Assembly: GCA_963663635.2 (NCBI GenBank)
Contig: CAXXMY010000023.1
Coordinates: 62,001 to 126,000 of the forward strand
Length of the DNA: 64,000 bases
Origin: Poriferisodalis sp963663635
GTDB taxonomy: Bacteria; Actinomycetota; Acidimicrobiia; Acidimicrobiales; Poriferisodalaceae
Direction of reading: 5' to 3'
The notes beneath the pieces are model-generated. The model was not told the origin of the DNA. It did not search any database and saw only the letters and a program-made list of their open reading frames with translations. A program made the translations under genes and the position numbers. Shown here in pieces: positions 56,861 to 64,000 of this stretch. Each line of letters starts with the position of its first letter. Position 1 is the first letter of the stretch.

Positions 56861-57801
56861 GCGAACACCGTTCGGTCACCGACGGGGCCGTCGAAGGCTG
56901 GGGCGTCCTGGAACAGGCCATCGAACTCGCACGCAGCGGTGAGGCATTCGTGCTGGCAACGGTTGTCTGGCGCGAAGCGCCGACCTCGGGGCAGCAGGGA
57001 TCTCGTGCCATCTACACGGCCTCGGGCGAGATCTACGGCTGGATCGGCGGCGCGTGCGCTGAGCCGGTGTTCATCCGGGAGGCCATCGCAACGCTTGAAG
57101 CCGGGACGCCGCGGTTGCTGGCGCTCGGCGCGAGCGATCGTTTCGGCGACCTTCCCCAAGGCACCAACGCGGTTGCCATGTCATGCCAGAGCGAAGGTGC
57201 CTTGCAGATCTATCTGGAGCCCGTCGTGGCCGTACCTCACTTGGTGGTCGTCGGAAGCTCGCCGATGGCGACGACCCTGTCGGTGCTCGCCAGTCAACTC
57301 GACTGGCGTGTCGAGCTGGTCACCGGCTCGGAGTTCAGCGAGGGTTTGCTCACACCGCAGTCGATCGTCGTCGTCGCCACCCAAGGACACGGCGATGAAG
57401 ACGTGCTGGGGGCCGCGCTCAAGGCGGCTCCGGCCTATGTGGGCCTCGTCGCGTCCAGCCGCAGGGGAGACAGCGTGCGTGCGCAGCTCGCTGCGCAGGG
57501 AGCCGACCAAGGCCAACTCAACGCCCTACGCGTCCCGGCAGGACTGGATCTCGGCAGCACTTCTCACAAGGAAGTCGCTGTGTCGATCCTCGCCGAGCTG
57601 GTGCAATTGCGAGCACAGGGTGCGTTTGCCGCCCCGGTCACCACCCAAGCGCCCACGACAGGCACGGCTATCGACCCCGTCTGCGGCATGGAGGTCCAGA
57701 TCGATCCGGCTGCTGTCTCACTGCAGGTTGGAGACGAGGTCTTCTACTTCTGCTGCGCAGGGTGCCGGACGGCATATGCGCGCCAACAGGGAGTCGTCTG
57801 A
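56857..57801 (+). CDS. XdhC/CoxF-family protein fused to a YHS domain
   Basis: This 314-residue protein has an XdhC-like N-terminal part (FVLATVVWREAPTSGQQGSR, GWIGGACAEP), a Rossmann part (LVVVGSSPMATTLSVLA, YVGLVASSRRGD) and the family end VPAGLDLGSTSHKEVAVSIL. After a Thr/Pro/Ala linker, the last 45 residues form a YHS domain: DPVCGMEV followed by FYFCCAGCRTAY, with the metal-binding cysteines. XdhC/CoxF proteins help build the molybdenum centre, and CoxF is implicated in assembling the copper-bearing centre of CO dehydrogenase. A copper-handling YHS extension would fit, but that is inference. The GTG start overlaps the coxL stop. Confidence 0.85.
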
Positions 57802-58385
57802 TGCAGATCACCAATCAGTTCGGGGTCGATCAGCCGCTGGAGGCTGTGTGGGACTTCGTCGGTGATGTCCCGCAGGTTGCCGCGTGCCTGCCCGGAACGG
57901 AGCTGACCACCGAGCTGGGAGACGACCGTTACGGCGGCACGGTGTCCATCGGTCTCGGTCCGATCAAGCTGGACTTCGACGGCGGTGCCGAGATCACCCA
58001 GCGGGATGAAGAGGCCCGCACGATATCCGTCGCCGCCAGTGGCAGCGATCGCAAGGGCCGCGGCGAAGCGACGCTCGCACTCGACGTAAGCCTTGCCCCG
58101 GCTGCGGACGGCACCACCGTCGACGTTGCCATGGACCTGCAGCTCTCCGGGCCGGCCGCGCAGTATGGGCGTGGCCTGGTGAGCGACATCACCGCAGTGC
58201 TGCTCAACGATTTTGCCGCCAACATGCAGAACCGACTGGCAGCGATCGCAGCGGGCCGTGACCCCGATCAGGTCGGCCAAGCCCAAGCCGCCGGCGGCGT
58301 TGCCATCGCTGTGCGCGCCGCGCAAATGGGGCTCGCGCGCGTGATACGTCGATTCGTCCTGCCGTATCGCCCCGAGGCCGTCTGA
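57801..58385 (+). CDS. coxG: CoxG-family SRPBCC protein
   Basis: This 194-residue protein begins MQITNQFGVDQPLEAVWDFV and has VAACLPGTEL near 35, both standard for the CoxG lipid-binding (START-like) fold. CoxG links CO dehydrogenase to the membrane and its quinone pool. The C-terminus (RVIRRFVLPYRP) is basic and hydrophobic, suited to touching the membrane. The ATG shares its A with the stop of the XdhC-YHS gene. It is followed after ten bases by the first of five small membrane proteins. Confidence 0.9.
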   Translation: MQITNQFGVDQPLEAVWDFVGDVPQVAACLPGTELTTELGDDRYGGTVSIGLGPIKLDFDGGAEITQRDEEARTISVAASGSDRKGRGEATLALDVSLAPAADGTTVDVAMDLQLSGPAAQYGRGLVSDITAVLLNDFAANMQNRLAAIAAGRDPDQVGQAQAAGGVAIAVRAAQMGLARVIRRFVLPYRPEAV

Positions 58386-58395
58386 GGAGGCTGTT

Positions 58396-58647
58396 GTGCT
58401 CTGGTGGATTGGAAACCTCATCCTGCTGCTCGTGGTAGTGCCGGTGGCAGTCGCGCTGCTGAACCGGGTACTGGCTGCCATCGAGCGGATCCGCAAAGCC
58501 AGCGACGAGATCCTGACTGCGGGTGTGGCGGTCATCGGAGAACTCGACACCACGCGCGATCTGCTTGCAACGACTGACGAGACGATCGAAGAGGTAGCAG
58601 ACGGTGCGGTGCGCTACGCCGGTTCGGTCGGAAAGCTCTTGGGCTGA
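58396..58647 (+). CDS. small single-span membrane protein 1 of the cox operon
   Basis: This 83-residue protein starts at GTG after GAGGAGG. Residues 3-24 (WIGNLILLLVVVPVAVALLN) form one membrane span. The rest is a helical soluble part (AAIERIRKASDEILTAGVAV) resembling DUF948 or other coiled-coil anchors. It would sit with a short periplasmic end and a cytoplasmic helix. No enzyme motif is seen. It is the first of five such genes in a row. Confidence 0.75.
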   Translation: MLWWIGNLILLLVVVPVAVALLNRVLAAIERIRKASDEILTAGVAVIGELDTTRDLLATTDETIEEVADGAVRYAGSVGKLLG

Positions 58648-58658
58648 AGGGAGTTCTG

Positions 58659-58886
58659 ATGCCTGCTGTTGCCTGGGTCACTGTCATCATCGGCGGCCTG
58701 ATCATCGTGGCCGCCGCTGTTGGGCTGCTGCGAGTGGGCCTCCATTTGCGGGCGGTCCACAGCACGCTCGTGGCGGTCGCGGGCGGGGTTCGTGTCATCG
58801 CCGACCAGACCTCGACAGTCCCGACCGTGCTGGCGTCGGTGAATTCGACGCTCAAGCCCGTGCGGGACTTCTGCGAATCGATCTGA
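58659..58886 (+). CDS. small single-span membrane protein 2 of the cox operon
   Basis: This 75-residue protein has one span at about residues 6-27 (WVTVIIGGLIIVAAAVGLL) and then a helix (LRAVHSTLVAVAGGVRVIAD). AAGGGAG precedes the ATG by seven bases. It shares layout but little sequence with its neighbours. The function is unknown. Confidence 0.75.
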   Translation: MPAVAWVTVIIGGLIIVAAAVGLLRVGLHLRAVHSTLVAVAGGVRVIADQTSTVPTVLASVNSTLKPVRDFCESI

Positions 58887-58899
58887 GGGAGGGAATGCC

Positions 58900-59166
58900 G
58901 TGATACCGCTACTCGCTTCAGAGTCGACAACCGGGTGGACAATCGGCTACGTCATCGGCATCGTCGTGGTGATCGCGGTGGTCGCGCTCGTCGTGCCGAT
59001 CCTGATGCTGGCTCGTTCGATCGGCAATCGGGCATCGGAGATCAACGCCGGGCTGGAAGACGCAGTCACCAATACGGCGGCGCTGGCGGAGTTGAACACC
59101 ACGATCGAGGCGGCATCGACAATCGTCGCCGGCCTGAAGCGTGGTCGGGCCCGGTTAGGAGGCTGA
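58900..59166 (+). CDS. small single-span membrane protein 3 of the cox operon
   Basis: This 88-residue protein starts at GTG after GAGGGAGGG. A short N-terminal stretch precedes a span at about 13-36 (IGYVIGIVVVIAVVALVVPI). A predicted amphipathic helix follows (ASEINAGLEDAVTNTAALAE) and the tail is basic (LKRGRARLGG). It ends one base before the next gene. Confidence 0.75.
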   Translation: MIPLLASESTTGWTIGYVIGIVVVIAVVALVVPILMLARSIGNRASEINAGLEDAVTNTAALAELNTTIEAASTIVAGLKRGRARLGG

Positions 59167-59167
59167 G

Positions 59168-59458
59168 ATGGACCTACTGGGGTTGACCAACACCCAGGAG
59201 AATCTGTGGTGGGGAGTCATCATCGGCGGCTTCGTCGTGATTGTGGCTGTTGTTGCCCTGCTCACCATGCTGGTGCTGCTCGTGCGCACGATTGAGCGCC
59301 GGGTGGAGATCATCAAGGGCACGCTCGAGCGTGCCGCCGCTAATACCGGCGACACCGCCCTCATCGCGGAGACCGCCGCCGGGCTCGATGCGGTCCTGAC
59401 CGAAGGCCTTGAACACCACCTGTTCTTGGGCCGTGTCCTCGACAAGGTGCGCTCATGA
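59168..59458 (+). CDS. small single-span membrane protein 4 of the cox operon
   Basis: This 96-residue protein has one span at about 16-40 (GVIIGGFVVIVAVVALLTML). A helical part rich in Glu, Ala and Thr follows (ERRVEIIKGTLERAAANTGD), closely similar in style to protein 3. The stop overlaps the next start (ATGA), so translation is coupled. Confidence 0.75.
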   Translation: MDLLGLTNTQENLWWGVIIGGFVVIVAVVALLTMLVLLVRTIERRVEIIKGTLERAAANTGDTALIAETAAGLDAVLTEGLEHHLFLGRVLDKVRS

Positions 59459-59817
59459 CGACGCTCGTAGTCCTCTCCGTCATCCTGATCGGACTGTTCA
59501 TTGCCGGGCTGGCGTTTTACCTGTTCATCGTGGGAGGTCAGCTGACCCGGATCGCTGGGCTGCTGGAAGAGTGCTCGCAGATCGTGTGGAAGATCAAGGC
59601 GGACGCCGAAGCTGTCGAGCCTGGTGTCGAGCGCATCAACAACACCGGCGGCGTCATCGCGGGAGCGTTGCCGCTGCTGTACGGCATGGCCGAAGGCATC
59701 GTGGCTGGCGCCACGTATGAGCCTGACCCCGAGCCTCGCGAGCCTGTGCCGGCCCGGCCCGCGATGGGCACGCGGCGCAGCCGGCTCCACGACGCCGTCG
59801 GTTACCACCCCGAATAG
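59455..59817 (+). CDS. small single-span membrane protein 5 of the cox operon
   Basis: This 120-residue protein is the longest of the five. The span is at about 4-27 (LVVLSVILIGLFIAGLAFYL). A helical stretch with repeated acidic and hydrophobic residues follows (IVWKIKADAEAVEPGVERIN), then a Pro/Arg-rich tail. It ends the plus-strand operon, ten bases from the convergent gene. Confidence 0.75.
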   Translation: MTTLVVLSVILIGLFIAGLAFYLFIVGGQLTRIAGLLEECSQIVWKIKADAEAVEPGVERINNTGGVIAGALPLLYGMAEGIVAGATYEPDPEPREPVPARPAMGTRRSRLHDAVGYHPE

Positions 59818-59827
59818 CCGTCAGCGA

Positions 59828-60295
59828 TCAGTTCACGTCCGTTTCAGCGGCCCGCCCAGACGAGCCGCCAGGATCGCGCGTGGTGGTGAGCGGGCCCGCG
59901 GTGGGGGCCCGGTAGCTGCCGATCCACTCGTCCTTCCAAACTTGGTCGAACTGTTCGGGCGCGCAGCCGGGTCGGTAGATGGCGACCAGCTCTCGGACGA
60001 TCTGTTCGCGATGCGAGCGCAACCCGCCTGGGACCTCATAGGTGCAGATGTGGAGGTTCCACTTGTTGCCGGCGCGCCGCTCCCAGGACTTTGCGCGCGG
60101 GTGGCCGAACGGCAACCCGGCCGCAGCCAGGTTGTCCGCGTGGTCGACATCGAGCACGGCGTAGTCGTACGGTCGGCCGTCGGGGTCGGCTCGGTACAGG
60201 ATCGCGAACACGGCCGCAATTGCAGGCGGCGTCCAGCCGCCGAGCACCCTGGGTCCCTCGAAGGGGTAACCGGCGAGCGAGCCCAGTCGGATCAT
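59828..60295 (-). CDS. conserved-looking hypothetical protein, 155 residues
   Basis: The protein reads LGGWTPPAIAAVFAILYRAD near residue 18, VDHADNLAAAGLPFGHPRAK near 50, and ICTYEVPGGLRSHREQIVREL near 83, with WKDEWIGSY near the end. The Tyr/Trp/His-rich motifs suggest a real folded enzyme-like domain, distantly like GIY-YIG-type proteins, but this is not secure. It is the last gene of the minus-strand arm of the CO dehydrogenase locus. Its start codon lies inside a 14-bp tandem repeat. Confidence 0.6.
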   Translation of the reverse strand: MIRLGSLAGYPFEGPRVLGGWTPPAIAAVFAILYRADPDGRPYDYAVLDVDHADNLAAAGLPFGHPRAKSWERRAGNKWNLHICTYEVPGGLRSHREQIVRELVAIYRPGCAPEQFDQVWKDEWIGSYRAPTAGPLTTTRDPGGSSGRAAETDVN

Positions 60296-60329
60296 TTGGG
60301 CCGGATCATTCGGGCCGGATCATTCGGGG
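60288..60329. repeat. 14-bp tandem repeat, three copies, carrying a repeated start codon
   Basis: CGGATCATTTGGGC, CGGATCATTCGGGC and CGGATCATTCGGGG lie head to tail. On the minus strand each contains ATGATCCG, so the start codon of the 60295 gene is present three times. The array also overlaps the stop of the upstream gene. Confidence 0.92.
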
Positions 60330-60616
60330 AACCCGAACTCGTCGTCGGAGTCTTCGGGGCCGATGACTTCTGCTCGGGTCATCGGCCAAGCTGGGAGCTT
60401 CGCCGTCTTGACTGCATCGGCGAAGGCGTCCATTGCCGCTTCGACGGCGTTGTCGGCGTTTTCGGCCTCGATCACGATCTGAGCGCCGTACGCCATCGCG
60501 CCGACGCCCGATGCGATGCCGTCGAGCGGCGCGACCGCGTCGGCAAGCGCCACAACCTCGCTGAGTTCGACGGGCCGGTCGCCCTCTGCCTGGATCGAAA
60601 CGCTCCACCTGCTCAT
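60320..60616 (-). CDS. small acidic hypothetical protein next to coxE
   Basis: This 98-residue protein has an alternating beta-alpha pattern (MSRWSVSIQAEGDRPVELSE, MAYGAQIVIEAENADNAVEA) like a small ferredoxin-like fold, and an acidic tail (GPEDSDDEFGFPE). It lies five bases after coxE on the same strand, so it is probably part of that operon. No family is recognised. Confidence 0.6.
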   Translation of the reverse strand: MSRWSVSIQAEGDRPVELSEVVALADAVAPLDGIASGVGAMAYGAQIVIEAENADNAVEAAMDAFADAVKTAKLPAWPMTRAEVIGPEDSDDEFGFPE

Positions 60617-60621
60617 GAGAA

Positions 60622-61800
60622 TCAGCCGATGTGAGGCAGCTTTTTGGCGAAGGACTCGAGGCTGGCCAGGTCGTGTCCGGATTCGAGGGCGTCGATGAAC
60701 GGGCCCGCAGCCATCATGCCGAGCGTGCTCGGCAGGGCATCGATGTTGTCGCCGACGAGCGGGTTCATCCAGATGATCTGGTGGCAGACCCGACTGAGGC
60801 GTTCCATTGCGTCGGCGAGCAGGGCTGGGTCTCCGCGGTCAAGCCCGTCGGAGCAGACAACGACGGTGGCGCCCCGGCTGAGGCCATTGCGACCCCACTT
60901 GTGAACGAAGGTGTCCAGCGATTTGCCGATCTGCGTGCCGCCGTCCCAGTCGAGCACACGGCCCGCAGCGAGCTTCATCGCGTCGTCCGGGTTCCGTCGG
61001 TCCAGCGCCGGCGTGATACGCGTCAGCCGGGTGCCGAAACAGAAGACCTCGACTTTGCGGGCTGCCCGGCGCATCGAGTACGCGAACTGCAACAGGTTGC
61101 GCGAGTAGTCGGCCATCGACCCCGAGACGTCACAGATGAGCACGAGTGGCCGGGGTTTCAGTGATCGAGACAGGTGGCGCAGATCGGGTGCGGTGTGGCT
61201 GATCCGCATGGCTTCGCGGGCCATGCGCCGGATGTCGAGCCGCGAGCCCGACGGGTCCGGCTTCCGCCGCCGCGTACGGCGTCGAGGCGGCTCCAGCCCG
61301 ATACGCGTCATGATCCGGCGCAGCATTGCCAATTCGTCGGGCGTGCACTCGGCGAATCGTTTGTCACGCCGGATCTCGACCCCCGATGCCTGCAGTCCGA
61401 GCACCATGGGTCGGTCATCGCCGGCCTGGGTGCCAGGTTCGCTGTCGGGAACGTGCAGCGTGCCGCTCAATCCGTGCGTCACCGGTTCGTGCGGTGCGGG
61501 TTCGGGGGAGCGGGGCGCCGGCAGGCCGATGAAATAGCGGCGGAACACCTCGTCAAAAACCGGCAGATGCTCGCGGCGATGCACGAGCGTCGCTCGTCCG
61601 CTCCAATAGATGTCGGTGATGTCAGATGGCGTGAGCTCCGCGACCCCTGAGCAGAACACGACGATGTCGTCGGAGCCCACCGGCAGGCCCTCGTCTCTCA
61701 GCGCGTGGCCGAAACCGACGAGCCGCGCCACGATCTCCATTGACGGTGAGCCAGCCTCGTGTCCGGGCCCAGGACCCGCCTCAGGCATCGGCAACGACAC
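60622..61800 (-). CDS. coxE: CoxE-type VWA-domain protein
   Basis: This 392-residue protein has the CoxE layout: an N-terminal helical region, an Arg-rich linker (RRRTRRRKPDPSGSR), and a von Willebrand A domain. The metal-ion site is DVSGSM (near 225), with a further Thr/Asp in GTQIGKSLD and CSDGLDRGD. CoxE works with the MoxR-type ATPase CoxD and with CoxF to mature the Mo-Cu centre. It starts at a GTG five bases after coxD, in a region where the end of coxD is duplicated. Confidence 0.9.
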   Translation of the reverse strand: MSLPMPEAGPGPGHEAGSPSMEIVARLVGFGHALRDEGLPVGSDDIVVFCSGVAELTPSDITDIYWSGRATLVHRREHLPVFDEVFRRYFIGLPAPRSPEPAPHEPVTHGLSGTLHVPDSEPGTQAGDDRPMVLGLQASGVEIRRDKRFAECTPDELAMLRRIMTRIGLEPPRRRTRRRKPDPSGSRLDIRRMAREAMRISHTAPDLRHLSRSLKPRPLVLICDVSGSMADYSRNLLQFAYSMRRAARKVEVFCFGTRLTRITPALDRRNPDDAMKLAAGRVLDWDGGTQIGKSLDTFVHKWGRNGLSRGATVVVCSDGLDRGDPALLADAMERLSRVCHQIIWMNPLVGDNIDALPSTLGMMAAGPFIDALESGHDLASLESFAKKLPHIG

Positions 61801-61820
61801 CGATGTCAGGCATCGGCAAC
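61781..61820. repeat. 15-bp direct repeat joining coxD and coxE
   Basis: TCAGGCATCGGCAAC occurs at 61781-61795 and 61806-61820, with a period of 25 bp. The second copy encodes the last codons and stop of coxD, and the first lies in the start of coxE. It looks like a local duplication of the coxD 3' end. Confidence 0.85.
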
Positions 61821-62699
61821 AACCCGGTCGAGATCGGCTTCGACAAGTTCGAGGTCGTCGCGATCCTTGATGACCGCACCGAGCGTGTCAGTTGCCGACG
61901 CCGCGTCGAGCTCGGAGATGCCCAGCACGCCGAGCGCGTCCACCCAGTCCAGTGTCTCCGAGACTCCGGGAGGCTTGACCAAGTCCATATCCCGCAGTCG
62001 CTGGACCGCCGCGACGACTTTGAGCGCGAGCGCATCGACCGCACCAGGCGCACGCAGGCGCACGATCTCGATTTCTTCTTCGAAGGTGGGATAGCCGATC
62101 CAGTGATACAGGCACCTTCGCTTCAGGGCGTCGTGCAATTCCCGTGTGCGATTCGATGTCAACACCACGGTCGGTCGGTCGTCGGCGGCGATGGTGCCGA
62201 CCTCGGGAATCGTGATCTGGAAGTCTGACAGCAGCTCCAATAGGAACGCCTCGAATTCGTCATCTGCACGGTCGATTTCATCGATCAGGAGCACCGTTTC
62301 GCTTCCGCCCCGGATCGCCGCGAGGAGCGGGCGTTCGATCAGGAATTCAGGGCTGTAGAGGCCGCTGACCGTCGAGGCGTCTGACAGCTCACTCTCCGAC
62401 AGCGCCCGGACGTGGAGCATCTGCCGTGCGTAGTCCCACTCGTACAGGGCCTGGTGGGTGTCGATGCCCTCGTAGCACTGGAGCCGGATGAGTTGCCGTC
62501 CGCCGATCTCGGCGAGGCATTTGGCCATTTCGGTCTTGCCGACGCCGACCTCGCCCTCGAGCAGGATGGGTCGACCTAACCGCAGCCCGATCAGGGTTGT
62601 CGTGGCCAGGCCGCGGCTCGCGAGGTAGTCCGACGAACGCAGCTGTGCCTGCAGGTCGGCAACATTTGCCGGAGCCTCATTGCGGGGCTGGTCGCTCAC
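61806..62699 (-). CDS. coxD: CoxD-type MoxR AAA+ ATPase
   Basis: This 297-residue AAA+ protein has Walker A GEVGVGKTE at residues 49-57, Walker B VLLIDEIDRAD near 135, and sensor VLTSNRTRELHDALKRRCLY near 170. CoxD is a membrane-linked chaperone that helps sulfurate the molybdenum centre and introduce copper in CO dehydrogenase. The GTG at 62697-62699 is used; the longer open frame from 62882 is not family-like. It forms a unit with coxE downstream. Confidence 0.9.
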   Translation of the reverse strand: MSDQPRNEAPANVADLQAQLRSSDYLASRGLATTTLIGLRLGRPILLEGEVGVGKTEMAKCLAEIGGRQLIRLQCYEGIDTHQALYEWDYARQMLHVRALSESELSDASTVSGLYSPEFLIERPLLAAIRGGSETVLLIDEIDRADDEFEAFLLELLSDFQITIPEVGTIAADDRPTVVLTSNRTRELHDALKRRCLYHWIGYPTFEEEIEIVRLRAPGAVDALALKVVAAVQRLRDMDLVKPPGVSETLDWVDALGVLGISELDAASATDTLGAVIKDRDDLELVEADLDRVVADA

Positions 62700-62725
62700 C
62701 GTACGCAGCCGGGTCGTCGCGGTCC

Positions 62726-63007
62726 TCAGTCTCCCGAGGTCGGACCTAGGACCAGGTCGCGTAACGACGTGCCGTCGGGAGACGACTTGCCCTCGCGCTC
62801 GAGGAGCCTCTGCCATGAGGTGGCGAGATCCTCGTCGCCTTCGGCGAAGCCGTCGAACGTGAAATCGCGTGCGTTGCGGCACACCTTGGTGGGACTGCAG
62901 TCACCGTCAAGGCCGACGTCGTCGGCGCCCTGCCACACGTCCGCCACCGCAGGCAGCGGCTCGGCGTTCGGGTCTGTATTCGTCAGGATTGGATCCGTCG
63001 ACGTCAC
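62726..63007 (-). CDS. small acidic hypothetical protein upstream of coxD
   Basis: This 93-residue protein is acidic and contains VCRNARDFTFDGFAEGDEDL followed by LATSWQRLLERE near residues 42-70. Two cysteines occur, at about 37 and 43. It lies 26 bp before coxD and 46 bp after the XdhC-family gene, so it is probably in the same operon. No family is recognised. Confidence 0.55.
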   Translation of the reverse strand: MTSTDPILTNTDPNAEPLPAVADVWQGADDVGLDGDCSPTKVCRNARDFTFDGFAEGDEDLATSWQRLLEREGKSSPDGTSLRDLVLGPTSGD

Positions 63008-63053
63008 TGCATCGATAGTAGCCGCAGGCGGCAGAACTCGATCTTCGAGCCCA

Positions 63054-63926
63054 TCACGACGGCGGCTGATTGCGCACAGCGATCATCTCCGCGAGCACCG
63101 AGACAGCGACTTCGCTCGGTGTTCGAGCGCCGATGTCAATGCCGGCCGGCGCGCAAATCCGGTTGGAGTCGGTGACTCCCTGGTAGGCAAGCCAGTCGAG
63201 CCTCGCCGCCTGGATCGACTGCGGACCCACCGAGCCGATGTAGCCGGCCCGCGAGTTCACCGCCGCCAACAGCACGCGGCCGGTTCCCTCGATGTCATGG
63301 CCCATCACGACGATGCCGTCGAGCCGGGACAGGGCACCGGCCAGGCCGATCGCAGCGTCGGGCCCGGTGCACTGCTGGACGTTGCAGCCCACGAAGTCGC
63401 CGGCCGCCGCCACAGCGGAGGCCATGGGACCCGATCCCATCACCACCAGGGTCGGCCGCGGACTCCATGTCGTCGCCACCGAGTCGGGCTCGAACACGAC
63501 AGAGCTGTCTGCGGTGCCGTCGGCCGAGATCCTGGACGCGGTGACTGTGTCGCCGTCGAGTTCGGCCACGAGGGTGACACGCTGGCGTTCGAGCAGCTGA
63601 TCCCACAGCTCTTCGGGGAGCGTGTCGGCCGGCGCCACGAGGATGCGGACGACCGTGCCCGCCTCGACGCCGACTGCGGGGCTCTCGATGGCGTCCAGCT
63701 CGATCTCGACGACTCGCCCGCTCGTCGGCTTCGCTGAGGCCACCTCGATGAGGCGACTGTCGAGAGCCCCGCCCAAGAGCGTGCCGAGCTTGCCGCCGCC
63801 GGGCGTGATGCCGACGGCATCCGCGGGGTCGAATCGCGGCGTGAGGGCAGTGTCCAGGTTCCAGGCCACGTCCACCCGGGTGCCCCCGCGCAGGCAGGCC
63901 GTGACGCTCACCGCGATGCCGTACAC
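63054..63926 (-). CDS. XdhC-family molybdenum-cofactor insertion protein
   Basis: This 290-residue protein has an N-terminal XdhC-like region (FDPADAVGITPGGGKLGTLL, LDSRLIEVA) and a Rossmann half (TLVVMGSGPMASAVAAAG, RAGYIGSVGPQSIQ). It ends with the family motif APAGIDIGARTPSEVAVSVLAEM. It has no YHS domain, unlike the protein at 56857. Such proteins bind and insert the molybdenum cofactor. It appears to lead the minus-strand arm of the cox locus. The last 74 bases of the window show no gene. Confidence 0.85.
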   Translation of the reverse strand: MYGIAVSVTACLRGGTRVDVAWNLDTALTPRFDPADAVGITPGGGKLGTLLGGALDSRLIEVASAKPTSGRVVEIELDAIESPAVGVEAGTVVRILVAPADTLPEELWDQLLERQRVTLVAELDGDTVTASRISADGTADSSVVFEPDSVATTWSPRPTLVVMGSGPMASAVAAAGDFVGCNVQQCTGPDAAIGLAGALSRLDGIVVMGHDIEGTGRVLLAAVNSRAGYIGSVGPQSIQAARLDWLAYQGVTDSNRICAPAGIDIGARTPSEVAVSVLAEMIAVRNQPPS

Positions 63927-64000
63927 GGCGCAAACGTACTTGGCCCCTCAACGGAAGCGAAGCCGCAAGCGGATCGTCAAATGGCGCCGACCAGCGCTGC

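Overview
The window is high-GC DNA with dense coding on both strands. It looks like a chromosomal segment of an actinobacterium, plausibly an acidimicrobial marine or host-associated lineage. The reasons are GTG starts, a DUF222/HNH protein, a form I CO dehydrogenase locus, and many genes for methylated amines, acyl-CoA and phytanoyl-type substrates. That placement is inference from gene content. I saw no rRNA, tRNA or CRISPR array.

Layout. 1-2608: two PLP aminotransferases. 2609-7048: an accessory stretch with a Cys-rich RCC1-repeat lipoprotein gene split by an ISAzo13-type element, ending in an orphan copy of the aminotransferase 3' end. 7175-10767: a nucleotidyltransferase, a TauE-like permease, an acyl-CoA dehydrogenase and a nitroreductase. 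10936-20846: a single-chain biotin-dependent acyl-CoA carboxylase, an MFS carrier, an esterase lipoprotein, an alcohol dehydrogenase, an aminotransferase and an FMN 2-hydroxyacid dehydrogenase. 20856-28868: two sarcosine/dimethylglycine-dehydrogenase-like flavoproteins separated by an NYN-domain gene, then a frameshifted MttB-family methyltransferase; together these suggest demethylation of methylated amines feeding one-carbon metabolism. 28869-33828: a decayed accessory zone with an IS30 relic, a DNA methyltransferase whose partner restriction nuclease is split by an intact IS30 element, and an arsC with an in-frame amber codon. 33829-44943: shikimate kinase, a CoA-transferase, a sucrase/ferredoxin-like protein, a glutamate-synthase-like protein, PhyH, a TPP enzyme, a TacA/TacT toxin-antitoxin pair, a flavin hydroxylase-like protein and an Ldh-type dehydrogenase. 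45029-51932: accessory genes (HicB, DUF4143 ATPase, HNH), an isocitrate-dehydrogenase-like gene frameshifted by a 20-bp tandem duplication, and a second RCC1-like protein.

52761-63926 is a CO dehydrogenase locus. coxM, coxS and coxL are in form I order and CoxL carries the AYRCSFR active-site loop. They are followed by an XdhC/CoxF-like protein fused to a YHS metal-binding domain, coxG, and five consecutive very small single-span membrane proteins. Convergent to these lie coxE, coxD, a second XdhC-family gene and small unknown proteins. The YHS fusion and the five-gene membrane block are the most promising candidates for undescribed biology.

Two wider patterns stand out. First, three genes are followed by an accessory segment and then by an orphan, diverged copy of their own 3' end (2453-2608/6893-7048; 23395-23426/24327-24358; 49339-/45349-); two further genes have short tandem copies of their 3' end. 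Second, five genes carry inactivating lesions (two IS insertions, two frameshifts, one nonsense codon). In each case the intact gene can be rebuilt by eye.
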